The notes: a model not told the origin generated them from the sequence alone. A DNA stretch of 64,000 nucleotides from Bradyrhizobium liaoningense (GCF_018130825.1 NZ_JAFCJS010000008.1:1-64000); one strand, 5' to 3'; positions 16,717 through 27,160 are shown, numbered from the stretch's first letter. Translations and numbers: made by a program.

Positions 16717-17553
16717 GTGAGCGCACTCGCAGCACGACGTCGGACATTGCCGGGCTTCGGTCTCACGATGGGACTGACGCTTTCCTGGCTGTCGATCATC
16801 ATCCTGATTCCGCTCGCCGGCCTGTTCCTGCGCACGCTTGAGCTGAGCCCCGAGCAGTTCTGGGCCATCCTCTCCAGCCGCCGCACCCTGAACGCGCTCC
16901 GGGTCTCCTTCGGGCTCGCCTTTGCGGCGGCCTGCGTCAATCTGGTGATGGGCAGCGTCATCGTCTGGGCGCTGGTGCGCTACCGCTTTCCCGGGCGGCG
17001 CATCTTCGATGCCATCGTCGACGTGCCGTTCGCGCTGCCGACGGCGGTGGCCGGCGTCGCGCTGACCGCGCTGTTCGCCGAGAAGGGCTGGCTGGGGGCG
17101 CCGCTCGCCGCGCTCGGCATCAAGGTGGCGTTCACGCCGGTCGGCATCTTCGTCGCCATGATCTTCATCGGCATCCCCTTCGTGGTCCGCACCGTGCAGC
17201 CGGTGCTGCAGGACCTCGACCCTGAGATCGAGGAGGCTGCCGGTAGTCTCGGCGCGAGCCGCTGGCAGACCATTATCCGCGTGATCCTGCCCTCGCTCGC
17301 GCCGGCGCTGCTCACGGGTCTCGCGCTCGCCTTCGCCCGCGCCGTCGGCGAATACGGCTCGGTGATCTTCATCGCCGGCAATCTGCCCAACGTCTCCGAG
17401 ATCGCCCCGCTCTTGATCGTGATCCGGCTCTCCGAATTCCGCTATGCCGATGCGACCGCCATCGCGGTGGTCATGCTCGTCGTATCTTTCGTCATCATCT
17501 TCGCCGTCAACCGGCTCCAGCGCTGGGCGCAGAGCCGGATTCCGGCGCGTTGA
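16717..17553 (+). CDS. cysT: Sulfate ABC transporter permease CysT
   Basis: A 278-residue inner-membrane permease with about six hydrophobic segments and the EAA loop EEAAGSLGASRWQTIIRVILP, which contacts the CysA ATPase. Starts with GTG preceded by a GGGGG stretch. The family marker DVPFALPTAVAGVALTALF is present. It lies between sbp and cysW and pairs with CysW to form the channel. Confidence 0.94.
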   Translation: MSALAARRRTLPGFGLTMGLTLSWLSIIILIPLAGLFLRTLELSPEQFWAILSSRRTLNALRVSFGLAFAAACVNLVMGSVIVWALVRYRFPGRRIFDAIVDVPFALPTAVAGVALTALFAEKGWLGAPLAALGIKVAFTPVGIFVAMIFIGIPFVVRTVQPVLQDLDPEIEEAAGSLGASRWQTIIRVILPSLAPALLTGLALAFARAVGEYGSVIFIAGNLPNVSEIAPLLIVIRLSEFRYADATAIAVVMLVVSFVIIFAVNRLQRWAQSRIPAR

Positions 17554-17564
17554 GGAGGGATGCG

Positions 17565-18465
17565 ATGACGATGCAGATCGCAGATACCGTGTCGCTCTCG
17601 GCCTCCGACGCCAAGACGCGCGCGCATGCGGCGGCCGCGCGCGACAACCTGCGCACCGAGCCGCGCGCGGTGCGCATCGCCATCATCACGCTGGCGATCA
17701 TGTTCCTCACCGTCTTCGTCGTGCTGCCGCTGGTCGTCGTGTTCGCGCAGGCGTTTTCGCGCGGCATCCTCGCCTATCTCGCTGCACTCGCCGAGCCGGA
17801 GGCGATGGCGGCGATCAAGCTGACGCTGATCGTCGCGGCGATCTCGGTCGGTCTCAATCTCGTGTTCGGCCTCGTCGCCGCCTGGGCCATCGCCAAGTTC
17901 GAGTTCAAGGGCAAGACCTTCCTGATCACGCTGATCGACCTGCCGTTCTCCGTGAGTCCGGTGATCTCGGGCCTCGTTTTCGTGCTGCTGTTCGGCGCGC
18001 AAGGCTATTTCGGCAGCTGGCTGCGCGACCATGACATCCAGATCCTGTTCGCGGTGCCCGGCATTGCGCTTGCGACCACCTTCGTGACCTTTCCCTTCGT
18101 GGCGCGTGCGCTGATCCCCTTGATGCAGGAGCAGGGCACCCAGGAGGAGGAGGCCGCGATCTCGCTCGGCGCCTCCGGCTTGCAGACCTTCTTCCGGGTC
18201 ACGCTGCCCAACATCAAATGGGGCGTGCTCTACGGCGTCCTGCTCTGCAACGCGCGCGCGATGGGCGAGTTCGGCGCGGTCTCGGTCGTCTCCGGCCACA
18301 TCCGCGGCGAGACCAACACCATGCCGCTCTTGGTCGAGATCCTCTACAACGAATACCAGTTCGTCGCCGCCTTCGCGATCGCCTCGCTGCTGGCGATGCT
18401 CGCGCTGATCACGCTGATCGCAAAAACCGTCCTCGAACGTCATCTCGACGAAGGAGAAGACGCAA

Positions 18466-18476
<11 letters not shown>
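17565..18476 (+). CDS. cysW: Sulfate ABC transporter permease CysW
   Basis: A 303-residue inner-membrane permease. A polar N-terminus of about 45 residues precedes about six transmembrane segments. The EAA loop is EEEAAISLGASGLQTFFRVTLP, and DLPFSVSPVISGLVFVLLFG is typical of CysW. The ATG chosen has GGAGGGA 5 bases upstream. A TTG-initiated extension is unlikely. The last 11 bases overlap cysA, so the two are coupled. Confidence 0.94.
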
Positions 18477-19500
<1,024 letters not shown>

Positions 19501-19600
19501 AAATCCCCGTCACTCCGGGTTCGTGCGAGTGCGCGCCCCGGAATGACAGCTACGATTTTCCTCAAAATTCACCTTTCAGCCACGGTTGGTATGCAACAAC

Positions 19601-19619
19601 GGCCCCTCATTTGGGGGCC
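19601..19619 (+). promoter_or_regulatory. Hairpin over the ribosome-binding site of the CAP lipoprotein gene
   Basis: GGCCCC pairs with GGGGCC over a 7-base loop, 8 bases before the ATG at 19627. The right arm is part of the only purine-rich ribosome-binding stretch. Folding would hide it, so translation may be tuned. It could also be the tail of a terminator for cysA. Confidence 0.35.
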
Positions 19620-19626
19620 TCGATTC

Positions 19627-20127
19627 ATGCGCGCTGCGGCCGCAATTCTCATCACTTTGCTGCTCGCCGGCTGTGCCGGCAACGAAGCACCGGTCCAGCA
19701 GCCGTCGATGTATACCGACATGGCGGTCCCGGGCGCCAAGCTCGATGCCCAGGCGGCCGCGGTCATGATTTCGCAATACCGCCAGAACAACATGCTCGGC
19801 ACGGTCGTGATCGATCCTGACCTGATGCGGCTCGCCGAATCCCAGTCCCAGGCCATGGCTGCGGCCAACAAGATGGACCACGACGTCCGCGCGCCGCTGG
19901 CCAAGCGCCTTGCCACAGGCGCCTATCCGGCCACGGTTGCTGTCGAGAACGTCTCGGCCGGCTATCATACGCTGGCAGAAGCGTTTTCCGGCTGGCGCGA
20001 CTCGCCTCCGCACCGCGCCAACATGCTCAAGAGCGGTGTCACAAAATTGGGCATTGCGGCCAGCTATGCTCCGGGCACCAAGTACAAGGTGTTCTGGACC
20101 ATGATCCTGGCCTCGACCGAGCGATAA
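19627..20127 (+). CDS. CAP (SCP-like) domain lipoprotein
   Basis: A 166-residue secreted lipoprotein. The start ATG gives a signal peptide with lipobox LLAGC, the modified cysteine being residue 16. The mature part is a CAP/SCP domain, with AESQSQAMAAANKMDHDVR, VAVENVSAGYHTLAEAFSGWRDS and the W-S-PPHRANML motif. CAP proteins are extracytoplasmic and of varied function in bacteria. An alternative upstream ATG would lose the lipoprotein signal. Stands alone between cysA and the patatin gene. Confidence 0.88.
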   Translation: MRAAAAILITLLLAGCAGNEAPVQQPSMYTDMAVPGAKLDAQAAAVMISQYRQNNMLGTVVIDPDLMRLAESQSQAMAAANKMDHDVRAPLAKRLATGAYPATVAVENVSAGYHTLAEAFSGWRDSPPHRANMLKSGVTKLGIAASYAPGTKYKVFWTMILASTER

Positions 20128-20222
20128 GCCAGACTTGATCCCGGGATGCATTGACGCCGCGGCGGACTGTCGCCACGGTGGCGCGCCATTTGCTATTGTT
20201 CCCGCATGACCGATGTTCCCTT

Positions 20223-21398
20223 ATGACCGATCATAGCCCGGAATCCGCCAGCGTCCCCGCGAATGCACAACGCGTCCTGGTCTTGCAGGGCGGCGGCGCG
20301 CTCGGCTCCTATCAGGCCGGCGCCTATCAGGCGCTGTGCGGCTACGGTTTCGAGCCGGAATGGGTCGCCGGCATCTCCATCGGCGCGATCAACGCCGCCA
20401 TCATCGCCGGCAATGAGGGCCACACCCGCGTCAAGCGGCTGAAGGAATTCTGGGAAATGGTGTCGGCGCCGGTGCCGTGGAAGCCGGTCGGCAAGAGCGA
20501 TCACAGCCGCGAACTGTTCAACTCGACCAGTGCCGCGCTGATCGCCACCTTCGGCGTGCCCGGCTTCTTCGTGCCGCGCGTCCCGCCCGCGCCGATGTGG
20601 CCGCCGGGCCATCCCGAAGCCGAGAGCTATTACGACACCGCGCCGCTCAAGAAGACGCTGGAGCGGCTGGTCGATTTCGACCGCATCAACGATCTCAAGA
20701 CGCGCTTCTCGGTCGGCGCGGTCGGCGTCACCTCGGGCAACTTCAAATATTTCGACAATTACGAGTTCAAGAAGCTCGGCAAGAAGATCGGCCCTGAGCA
20801 CATCATGGCCTCCGGCGCGCTGCCGCCGGGCTTCCCGTCCGTGATCATCGACGGCGAGCATTATTGGGACGGCGGCATCGCCTCCAACACCCCGCTCGAC
20901 TACGTGCTCGATGCAGAGCTCGCGCGTGACATGCTGATCTTCCAGGTCGACCTGTTCTCCGCCCGCGGCGACCTGCCGAATTCGCTGCTCGAGGCGACCG
21001 AACGCGAGAAGGACATCCGCTTCTCCAGCCGCACGCGGATGAATACGGACAAGAACAGGCAGATCCACAATGCGCGCCGGGCCGTGCGCGACCTCATTTC
21101 CAAATTGCCCGATTATCTCAAGAATGACCCTTCCGTCGAATTCCTCGCCAAGGCATCTCGTGAGAGCACCGTCACGGTCGTGCATTTGATCTATCGCAGC
21201 AAGAACTACGAATCCTCGTCCAAGGATTACGACTTCTCGCATGTCGCCATGGTCGAGCATTGGGAAGCCGGCGTGCGCGACGTGCATCTGTCGATGCGCC
21301 ACAAGGACTGGCTCGAGAAGCCGCAGTCCGGCGAGACCATGGTGGCTTACGATCTCACGGGGGACGTCACCGCGCCCCCGGCAAAAAGGAGCGAATAA
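20223..21398 (+). CDS. Patatin-like phospholipase with DUF3734-type C-terminus
   Basis: A 391-residue predicted serine acyl hydrolase. The oxyanion motif GGGALG is at residues 23-28, nucleophile S52 in GISIG, and catalytic aspartate in WDGGIAS near 220. The C-terminal third (RTRMNTDKNRQIHNARRAVRDLI and later) matches the DUF3734 extension found on this subgroup. The start is the ATG of MTDHSPES, as the upstream in-frame part is not family-like. The stop is 1 base before the 3-hydroxybutyrate dehydrogenase ATG, so both are co-transcribed. This pairing suggests lipid or polyhydroxybutyrate turnover. Confidence 0.9.
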   Translation: MTDHSPESASVPANAQRVLVLQGGGALGSYQAGAYQALCGYGFEPEWVAGISIGAINAAIIAGNEGHTRVKRLKEFWEMVSAPVPWKPVGKSDHSRELFNSTSAALIATFGVPGFFVPRVPPAPMWPPGHPEAESYYDTAPLKKTLERLVDFDRINDLKTRFSVGAVGVTSGNFKYFDNYEFKKLGKKIGPEHIMASGALPPGFPSVIIDGEHYWDGGIASNTPLDYVLDAELARDMLIFQVDLFSARGDLPNSLLEATEREKDIRFSSRTRMNTDKNRQIHNARRAVRDLISKLPDYLKNDPSVEFLAKASRESTVTVVHLIYRSKNYESSSKDYDFSHVAMVEHWEAGVRDVHLSMRHKDWLEKPQSGETMVAYDLTGDVTAPPAKRSE

Positions 21399-21399
21399 C

Positions 21400-22188
21400 A
21401 TGGGTACTCTGTCAGGCAAGAATGCTGTCGTGACCGGTTCGACCAGCGGTATCGGGCTCGCCTATGCGCGCGCCTTCGCGGCTGCCGGTGCCAATGTCGT
21501 CATCAACGGCTTCGGCTCGCCGGAGGACATCGAGAAGGAGCGTTCGAAGATCGAGTCCGACTTCGGCGTCAAGGCGGTCTATTCCCCCGCCGACATGACC
21601 AAGCCCGCCGAGATCGCCGGCATGATCGCGCTCGGCGAGAAGTCGTTCGGCTCGGTCGACGTCCTCGTCAACAATGCCGGCATTCAGTTCGTCTCGCCGA
21701 TCGAGGAGTTCCCGCCGGAGAAGTGGGACCAGATCATCGCGATCAACCTGTCCTCGGCGTTCCACGCCATTCGCGCCGCCGTGCCCGGCATGAAGAAGAA
21801 AGGCTGGGGCCGCATCATCAACACGGCGTCGGCGCACTCGCTGGTCGCCTCGCCCTTCAAGTCGGCCTACGTGTCGGCCAAGCACGGCATCGCCGGTCTC
21901 ACCAAGACCGTGGCGCTGGAAGTGGCAACCCACAAGATCACCTGCAACTGCATCAGCCCCGGCTATGTCTGGACCCCGCTGGTGGAGAAGCAGATCCCCG
22001 ACACCATGAAGGCGCGCGGCCTGACGCGCGAGCAGGTCATCAACGACGTGCTGCTCGACGCGCAGCCGACCAAGGAGTTCGTCACCTCCGAGCAGGTCGC
22101 AGCGCTGGCGCTGTTCCTGTGCAGCGACGACGCCGCGCAGATCACCGGCACGAACCTGTCGATCGACGGCGGCTGGACCGCAGAGTAA
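21400..22188 (+). CDS. bdhA: 3-hydroxybutyrate dehydrogenase
   Basis: A 262-residue short-chain dehydrogenase that interconverts 3-hydroxybutyrate and acetoacetate with NAD. Glycine-rich GSTSGIGLAYARAF is near residue 13, NNAG near 90, and the active-site S...YVSAK. Substrate-type markers are CNCISPGYVWTPLVEKQIPD and QPTKEFVTSEQVAALALFL. AAGGAG precedes the ATG. Follows the patatin gene directly and probably acts in polyhydroxybutyrate degradation. Confidence 0.92.
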   Translation: MGTLSGKNAVVTGSTSGIGLAYARAFAAAGANVVINGFGSPEDIEKERSKIESDFGVKAVYSPADMTKPAEIAGMIALGEKSFGSVDVLVNNAGIQFVSPIEEFPPEKWDQIIAINLSSAFHAIRAAVPGMKKKGWGRIINTASAHSLVASPFKSAYVSAKHGIAGLTKTVALEVATHKITCNCISPGYVWTPLVEKQIPDTMKARGLTREQVINDVLLDAQPTKEFVTSEQVAALALFLCSDDAAQITGTNLSIDGGWTAE

Positions 22189-22199
22189 GCACTCGGTAC

Positions 22200-22292
22200 C
22201 GTAGGGTGGGCAAAGGCGCGTCAGCGCCGTGCCCACCGTTTTTCGCTATTGAGCAAAGAGCGGTGGGCACGCTTCGCTTTGCCCACCCTACG
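22200..22292. repeat. Family A inverted repeat
   Basis: The ends are CGTAGGGTGGGCAAAG and its complement CTTTGCCCACCCTACG, with internal GTGCCCACC / GGTGGGCAC pairs, so the whole element can fold as one long hairpin. Located between convergent bdhA and the TauE gene. Other copies are at 37258-37345, 37938-38065 and 43505-43601. Confidence 0.85.
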
Positions 22293-22321
22293 AGAGCGGG
22301 AGCGAGGCGGCAGCTTTCCGC

Positions 22322-23146
22322 CTAATGCGTCCAGGCCAGCGCCGTCACGATCGCCGACGACAGGTTCAGCTCCGCGAACATGATCTTGCCGGCGACCACG
22401 AACAGCACGCTGGCAAGCGTCAGGCGCAGCACCGTCTCGGGGACGCGCGTCGCGCTGTAGCTGCCGACGATGATGCCGGGCAGCGAGCCCAGCAGCAGCA
22501 CGCCCATCAGGCCCCAGTCCACATCGCCGAGCGCCCAGTGCCCGATGCCGGCGACCAGCGTCAGCGGCACCGCATGGGCGATGTCGGAGCCGACGATGGT
22601 TGCCATCGGCAGGCGCGGGTAGAGCAGCAGCAGCACGGTGACGCCGACCGCGCCGGCACCGACCGACGAGATCGACACCAGCACGCCGAGCACGATGCCG
22701 GTGATGACGGTCGCAACCGCCGTGGTGCGTTCGTCGACGCGCTCCAGTGTCCTGCGGTAGCGCTCCATGATCGCCTTGCGGAAGATCAGCGAGGTCGCGG
22801 TCAGCAGCAGCGCGAAGCACAGCACGAGATTGACCAGGCTGCGCTCGGCATCGCTTCTGAGGTCGAGCTTCCACAGCAGCAGCAGCGTCAGCGCGCTCGC
22901 CGGAATGCTGCCGCAGGCGAGCCGCAGCACCGCCGGCCAGTGCACGCTGCGCGACCAGCCATGCACGAAGCTGCCGCCGGTCTTGGTGGCGGCGGCGTAG
23001 AGCAAATCGGTGCCGACAGCGGTGGAGGGATGGACGCCGAACAGCAGGATCAGCAGCGGCGTCATCAACGAGCCGCCACCGACGCCGGTCATCCCGACAA
23101 GCAGGCCGACGCCAAATCCGGAGGCGACGTAGAGTGGATCGATCAT
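22322..23146 (-). CDS. TauE/SafE family sulfite/organosulfonate exporter-like permease
   Basis: A 274-residue membrane protein with about eight hydrophobic segments. It opens with YVASGFGVGLLVGMTGVGGGSLMTPLL, the repeat signature of the family, and the second repeat is ITGIVLGVLVSISSVGAGAVGVT. Family members export sulfite, sulfoacetate or related anions. The closeness to the sulfate assimilation genes makes sulfite detoxification attractive, but many TauE proteins have other roles. The start at MIDPLYV is preferred over a longer frame that adds an untypical basic N-terminus. Confidence 0.88.
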   Translation of the reverse strand: MIDPLYVASGFGVGLLVGMTGVGGGSLMTPLLILLFGVHPSTAVGTDLLYAAATKTGGSFVHGWSRSVHWPAVLRLACGSIPASALTLLLLWKLDLRSDAERSLVNLVLCFALLLTATSLIFRKAIMERYRRTLERVDERTTAVATVITGIVLGVLVSISSVGAGAVGVTVLLLLYPRLPMATIVGSDIAHAVPLTLVAGIGHWALGDVDWGLMGVLLLGSLPGIIVGSYSATRVPETVLRLTLASVLFVVAGKIMFAELNLSSAIVTALAWTH

Positions 23147-23323
23147 GGTCTGGGGAAGCTTAGGTTTATCTCGTCGGTTGGGCAATACGACGTAGAATAA
23201 ACTTTCCCTGGAGCGCAACTACTTGGGCGGAATAAGAAAAATCTTTCTGCTGGCCGGAAACGGGTAGGAGTTTCGCCTCCATCGCCCGCGTGTCGCGAAA
23301 CAGCCGTTTCCTGGCGTCAGCGC

Positions 23324-24715
23324 CTATTTACCGAACGCCAGCACGTGCAGTCCCAGCCGCTGCCGCACGATCCAGAACAGCAGGACCGTCTCGAAGCTCA
23401 GCGAGATCGAGGTCGCGGCCGCCGCGCCGTGGCCGCCGAAGCGCGGCACCAGGATCACGCAGAGCACGAGGTTCATCACGAAGGCCAGCGCATAGGCCAG
23501 CGCGCAGATCTTCTGCTGGCCGAGCATGTTGAGCAGGCGCTCGACCGGGCCGATCGCGGCGCGCACCACGAGGCCGATCGCGGCGACGAACATGATGTCG
23601 TAGCCGACCACGAATTGCGGCCCGAACAGCCAGAGCAGCGGCTTGCCGAGCGCGAGCAGCACGATGGTCGCCGCCAGCGACGGCCAGAACGTCCAGTTGA
23701 TGGCGTGCGCGACATAGGCCGATAGCCGCGCCTTGTCGCCGCTGGCATTGTATTCCGCGAAGCGATGCGCCGTTGTCGCCGACATCGCGTAGTGGATGAA
23801 CGAGACCAGCGCCAGCGTCTTCACCACGGCGAAATAGACGCCGACCTCGTCGGACGGGCGGAACTGCTGCAGCACCAGCACGTCGGTGTAGGAGAGGAGC
23901 AGGTAGAAGCTCTCCACCAGCAGGATCGGCAGTGAGACAGCGAGCCAGCCGCTGACATCGTAGGCCTTGGGGCCCGGCTCGATGTGATCGGCGAGCTTGC
24001 GGTTCAGCACTACCATCTGCCCGGTCATCGCGATCCACACCGCGCCCAGGCTTGCGACCATCGCGGCGACCGCGCCGAGATGATAGCCGAGCAGGAAGGC
24101 AGCGCCCGTGATGCCGATGATCAGCGCCTGACGGATGATGAATTGCGGCATCAGGCCGAGCTGCATCCAGTCATGCGAGCGCGCGATGCCGTCCTGGGTG
24201 TTGGCGACGACGAAGGCGGGCAGCGTCATGCAGCCGATATAGAGCGGCAGCACCTCGGCCGGATCGATCCAGGGCGACAGCAGCCTGACGATGCCGGCAA
24301 GGCCGAGCGATACCAGAGTGGAGACGGCAAAGGTCAGCCAGCGGCTGCCGGAGAGGAAGCCGCGCAGCAGTGCATGCTCGCCGCCGGCGCGGTACTCCGG
24401 AATGATCTTCTGCGCGGAGGCCGAGATACCGAAATCCATCATGCTGCCGAGCAGCAGCACCCAGGTCCAGACATAGACATAGATGCCGTAGTCGGACGTG
24501 CCCATCCAGCGCGCCAGCAGCACCTGCGAGACATAGGCGAGGCCTGCGCTGATGACGCGGATGATGAAGATGGTGCCGGCCAGTCGCCGCGTCAGCGACG
24601 CCTCGCTCGATCCGCCCGTGAGCTTGGCCCGCAGCCGCACGATCAGCCCGGCCGGTCCGGTCGTTGCGGGTTGTGCATCCATCACGGCCACGTCGAGATC
24701 CCCAAGCGCCCGCAT
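23324..24715 (-). CDS. Polysaccharide flippase (Wzx/MATE-like)
   Basis: A roughly 463-residue inner-membrane protein with about 12-14 hydrophobic segments. An N-terminal polar stretch of about 40 residues is followed by LAGTIFIIRVISAGLAYVSQVLLARWMGTSDYGIYVYVWTW, typical of lipid-linked oligosaccharide flippases. No glycosyltransferases are nearby, so the substrate is unknown. The start is uncertain: 24715 has GGGA 6 bases upstream, while an ATG at 24682 is also possible. It is a lone gene. Confidence 0.85.
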   Translation of the reverse strand: MRALGDLDVAVMDAQPATTGPAGLIVRLRAKLTGGSSEASLTRRLAGTIFIIRVISAGLAYVSQVLLARWMGTSDYGIYVYVWTWVLLLGSMMDFGISASAQKIIPEYRAGGEHALLRGFLSGSRWLTFAVSTLVSLGLAGIVRLLSPWIDPAEVLPLYIGCMTLPAFVVANTQDGIARSHDWMQLGLMPQFIIRQALIIGITGAAFLLGYHLGAVAAMVASLGAVWIAMTGQMVVLNRKLADHIEPGPKAYDVSGWLAVSLPILLVESFYLLLSYTDVLVLQQFRPSDEVGVYFAVVKTLALVSFIHYAMSATTAHRFAEYNASGDKARLSAYVAHAINWTFWPSLAATIVLLALGKPLLWLFGPQFVVGYDIMFVAAIGLVVRAAIGPVERLLNMLGQQKICALAYALAFVMNLVLCVILVPRFGGHGAAAATSISLSFETVLLFWIVRQRLGLHVLAFGK

Positions 24716-24845
24716 CAGGCGTCCCGCATGCTGCGGCAGCCTTCGACCTAGCAACCATTCGTTAAGATACGGTTGGACCACCGATGTTGTCCCGGCCTGG
24801 GACGTGTACGCATGAACTGGCGCGGCGTCAGGGCGCGGCATGCAA

Positions 24846-24869
24846 CAGGCGGCCCTTTGGGGCCGCCTG
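24846..24869 (-). terminator. Hairpin after the small secreted protein gene
   Basis: A 10-bp perfect stem CAGGCGGCCC / GGGCCGCCTG with a TTTG loop lies 23 bases beyond the stop of the gene at 24892. No run of T follows, so termination efficiency is uncertain. Confidence 0.45.
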
Positions 24870-24891
24870 ATGTAACTTCAGAGCAGATGGG

Positions 24892-25290
24892 CTATTGGCA
24901 GAGATGCTGGCGACCGTCAGCACCCTTGTAAAGGGTGCCAGGCCTGCAGACGATGCCGTTGCGGGCGGCATATTGAGACCAGCTGCCGTTCCAGCCGTAA
25001 CCGCCGCCGCCACCGCCATACATGGCGTAGGAATTGCCCCAGCCGCCGGGATTGCCCCAGCTGCCGGCGGCGGGAGCGCCTACTGGCGCCGGCTGTTGAG
25101 ACGCTGCTCGCCGAGATACTTGCCGATACCGAGGGCTGGTGGGGGGACTGCCGGTCCCAAGACCCGTGCAGTTGGCGAATTCAGCTTGGCAGAGGTCCGG
25201 ATTGGATTGGGCCCACTGCGCTGGTGCAGCAGAACTGAACAAGGCGGCTGCCGCAACCACGGCCGCGCCAAGAATCCTTGGATTCATCAT
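24892..25290 (-). CDS. Small secreted glycine/proline-rich protein
   Basis: 132 residues. The signal peptide covers about residues 1-26 (ends SSAAPAQ) and the mature part is proline, glycine and tryptophan rich (GGGGGGYGWNGSWSQYAARNG). Four cysteines appear in pairs (CQAEFANC; CRPG...LCQ), suggesting two disulfide bonds in the periplasm or outside. AAGGAG sits 6 bases before the first of two adjacent ATGs. Not a family I recognise. Function unknown. Confidence 0.72.
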   Translation of the reverse strand: MMNPRILGAAVVAAAALFSSAAPAQWAQSNPDLCQAEFANCTGLGTGSPPTSPRYRQVSRRAASQQPAPVGAPAAGSWGNPGGWGNSYAMYGGGGGGYGWNGSWSQYAARNGIVCRPGTLYKGADGRQHLCQ

Positions 25291-25533
25291 GGCTTGCTCC
25301 TTGTGGTTTGACGTGGCGCTGAATGCCACGTTTGGCGGAGCCTATACGACGCTTGCGAGCCTGACCATGCTGCTTCGGCATCGCCAAAATTGGGACTGCT
25401 CTGGGTCTAGGAACGGTAATGCTCTGGCTGATCGTAAGATTTCCGCTTGAGCGTCAGAGGCTGACGTCTGCGCCTTCTCGATTACACGTTCTCGTGTGCA
25501 ATGTTGCACGGGAGCCGGGACGATCGGGAAACA

Positions 25534-26373
25534 TCATTCCAGATTCGTATTGAACTCGTACGACTTCTCGGGCCCGACCAGCGTGAACTTCAGCGCGGCC
25601 CCCTCGGGCTTGGCGCCCGGCGGCAACCCGTCGAGCTCGAACGTGAAGCGCTTCACTCCGGGCGCGCTGTGCGCGACCGGCGCCGGGATCGGCAATGCCC
25701 AGTCGGGCGTCGGCCCTTCCACGTACAGATTGACGTTGCGGCCGTCGGGCACGACCACGTCGACCACCACGTTCTTGGGGCCGTCGCGCTTGACGTCGCG
25801 AATGGTGAGCGGATTGGGATCGCCGATCGTGGCGGGCTTCGGCACGGTGTCGAGCGCCGCACGCAAATTCGCGTCTTCGGTCGAGGCGACGCTGTTGAAG
25901 CCGAGCTCGGCATTGGCCTCGACGGGAATGCAGAGTTTCTCGCACACGGCGTAGTTGATCTCGGCGCGCAGCGTCACCGGCTTGTCGGCCGACTTGGCGA
26001 CGATGCGCAGCGGCAACACGATCTGGTCGTGATAGCCGATCGAGTGGCCGCCGGCGCCGTCGTCGAACTTCAGCGGCGCCGGCCACATCACCGTCACCGC
26101 TTCGACATTATCGGATTTCGAGAAGTCGAACCGCGGCGGAACGCCGGAATCGCCGGGCATGCGCCAATAGGTCTTCCAGCCCGGCTGGAGCTGGAAGGCG
26201 ATACCGCCGAGCAGCACGGCGCCACTGCGCGATCCCGCCAGCAGCCGCACCGCGGAATGTCCGTCGCGCTGCCACGGCGAGGCGTCGTCGGCATAGGCGG
26301 TGATGGCCAGCGCTGACGCGAACAGGGCTGTCGCGACGCCGATCGCCGCACGCGGGGGAACTTGTGTGAGCAT
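25534..26373 (-). CDS. DsbD alpha-domain-like periplasmic protein
   Basis: 279 residues. A signal peptide (about 1-28, ending TAYA) is followed by a domain resembling the N-terminal domain of DsbD: LQPGWKTYWRMPGDSGVPPRFD, IGYHDQIVLPLRI and the redox-type pair CEKLCIP. There is no membrane or thioredoxin part, so this is a stand-alone alpha-like domain. It could exchange disulfides with a CcdA/DsbD-type partner encoded elsewhere. Divergent from yqgE across a 142-base gap. Confidence 0.82.
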   Translation of the reverse strand: MLTQVPPRAAIGVATALFASALAITAYADDASPWQRDGHSAVRLLAGSRSGAVLLGGIAFQLQPGWKTYWRMPGDSGVPPRFDFSKSDNVEAVTVMWPAPLKFDDGAGGHSIGYHDQIVLPLRIVAKSADKPVTLRAEINYAVCEKLCIPVEANAELGFNSVASTEDANLRAALDTVPKPATIGDPNPLTIRDVKRDGPKNVVVDVVVPDGRNVNLYVEGPTPDWALPIPAPVAHSAPGVKRFTFELDGLPPGAKPEGAALKFTLVGPEKSYEFNTNLE

Positions 26374-26515
26374 GGCACGTCTTTACAGGGTCGCCCTGGG
26401 GCAAACCATTGAATTGCTTGTGATGGATGCACTCGAATCTAATCTCTGCAAGCCTTGATTTGACAGCGGCTAGGTCCGACATCAGGATAGGAATTGAAAC
26501 CGGAGTGCTTCACCG

Positions 26516-27160
26516 ATGGCTCCCACTGGCAAGAGGACGGGCGAAAGCACCCGCAACGCGGGCCCCACGCCTCCCAATTCAGCCGGCTATCTCGACGGCC
26601 GCCTCCTGATCGCGATGCCCGTGATGGGCGATCCCCGCTTCGAGCGCTCGGTGATCTATCTCTGCGCTCATTCGGCGGAAGGCGCCATGGGCATCATCGT
26701 CAACCATCCCGCCGGCAGCATCGACTTCCCCGAGCTGTTGCAGCAGCTCGGCATCATCAAGAAGGGCGAGCACATCAAGCTGCCGGAGAATGCCGAAAGC
26801 ATGAAGGTGCTGCGCGGCGGGCCGGTCGATACCGGCCGCGGCTTCGTGCTGCATTCCAGCGACTTCTACATCGAGAACGCGACGCTGCGGATCGATGACG
26901 GCGTCTGCCTCACCGCGACCGTCGACATCCTGCGCGCGATCGCCAATGGCTCCGGCCCCAAGCACGCCATCCTCGCGCTCGGCTACGCCGGCTGGGCGCC
27001 GGGCCAGCTCGAGACCGAGATCCAGAGCAATGGCTGGCTGCATTGCGATGCGGACACCGACCTGATCTTCGGCGACGACGTCGACGAGAAATACGGCCGC
27101 GCCCTGCGCAAGATCGGCATCGACCCCGGCATGCTCTCGAACGAGGCCGGGCACGCGTAG
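26516..27160 (+). CDS. YqgE/AlgH family protein
   Basis: A 214-residue cytosolic protein of the UPF0301/DUF179 family. Motifs are LDGRLLIAMPVMGDPRFERSVIYLCAHS, GAMGIIVNHP, LRGGPVDTGRGFVLHS and ALGYAGWAPGQLETEI. Function poorly known. A GGAG about 10 bases upstream supports the ATG. The first 20 residues are an extra polar tail beyond the family core. It has no obvious operon partner. Confidence 0.92.
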   Translation: MAPTGKRTGESTRNAGPTPPNSAGYLDGRLLIAMPVMGDPRFERSVIYLCAHSAEGAMGIIVNHPAGSIDFPELLQQLGIIKKGEHIKLPENAESMKVLRGGPVDTGRGFVLHSSDFYIENATLRIDDGVCLTATVDILRAIANGSGPKHAILALGYAGWAPGQLETEIQSNGWLHCDADTDLIFGDDVDEKYGRALRKIGIDPGMLSNEAGHA

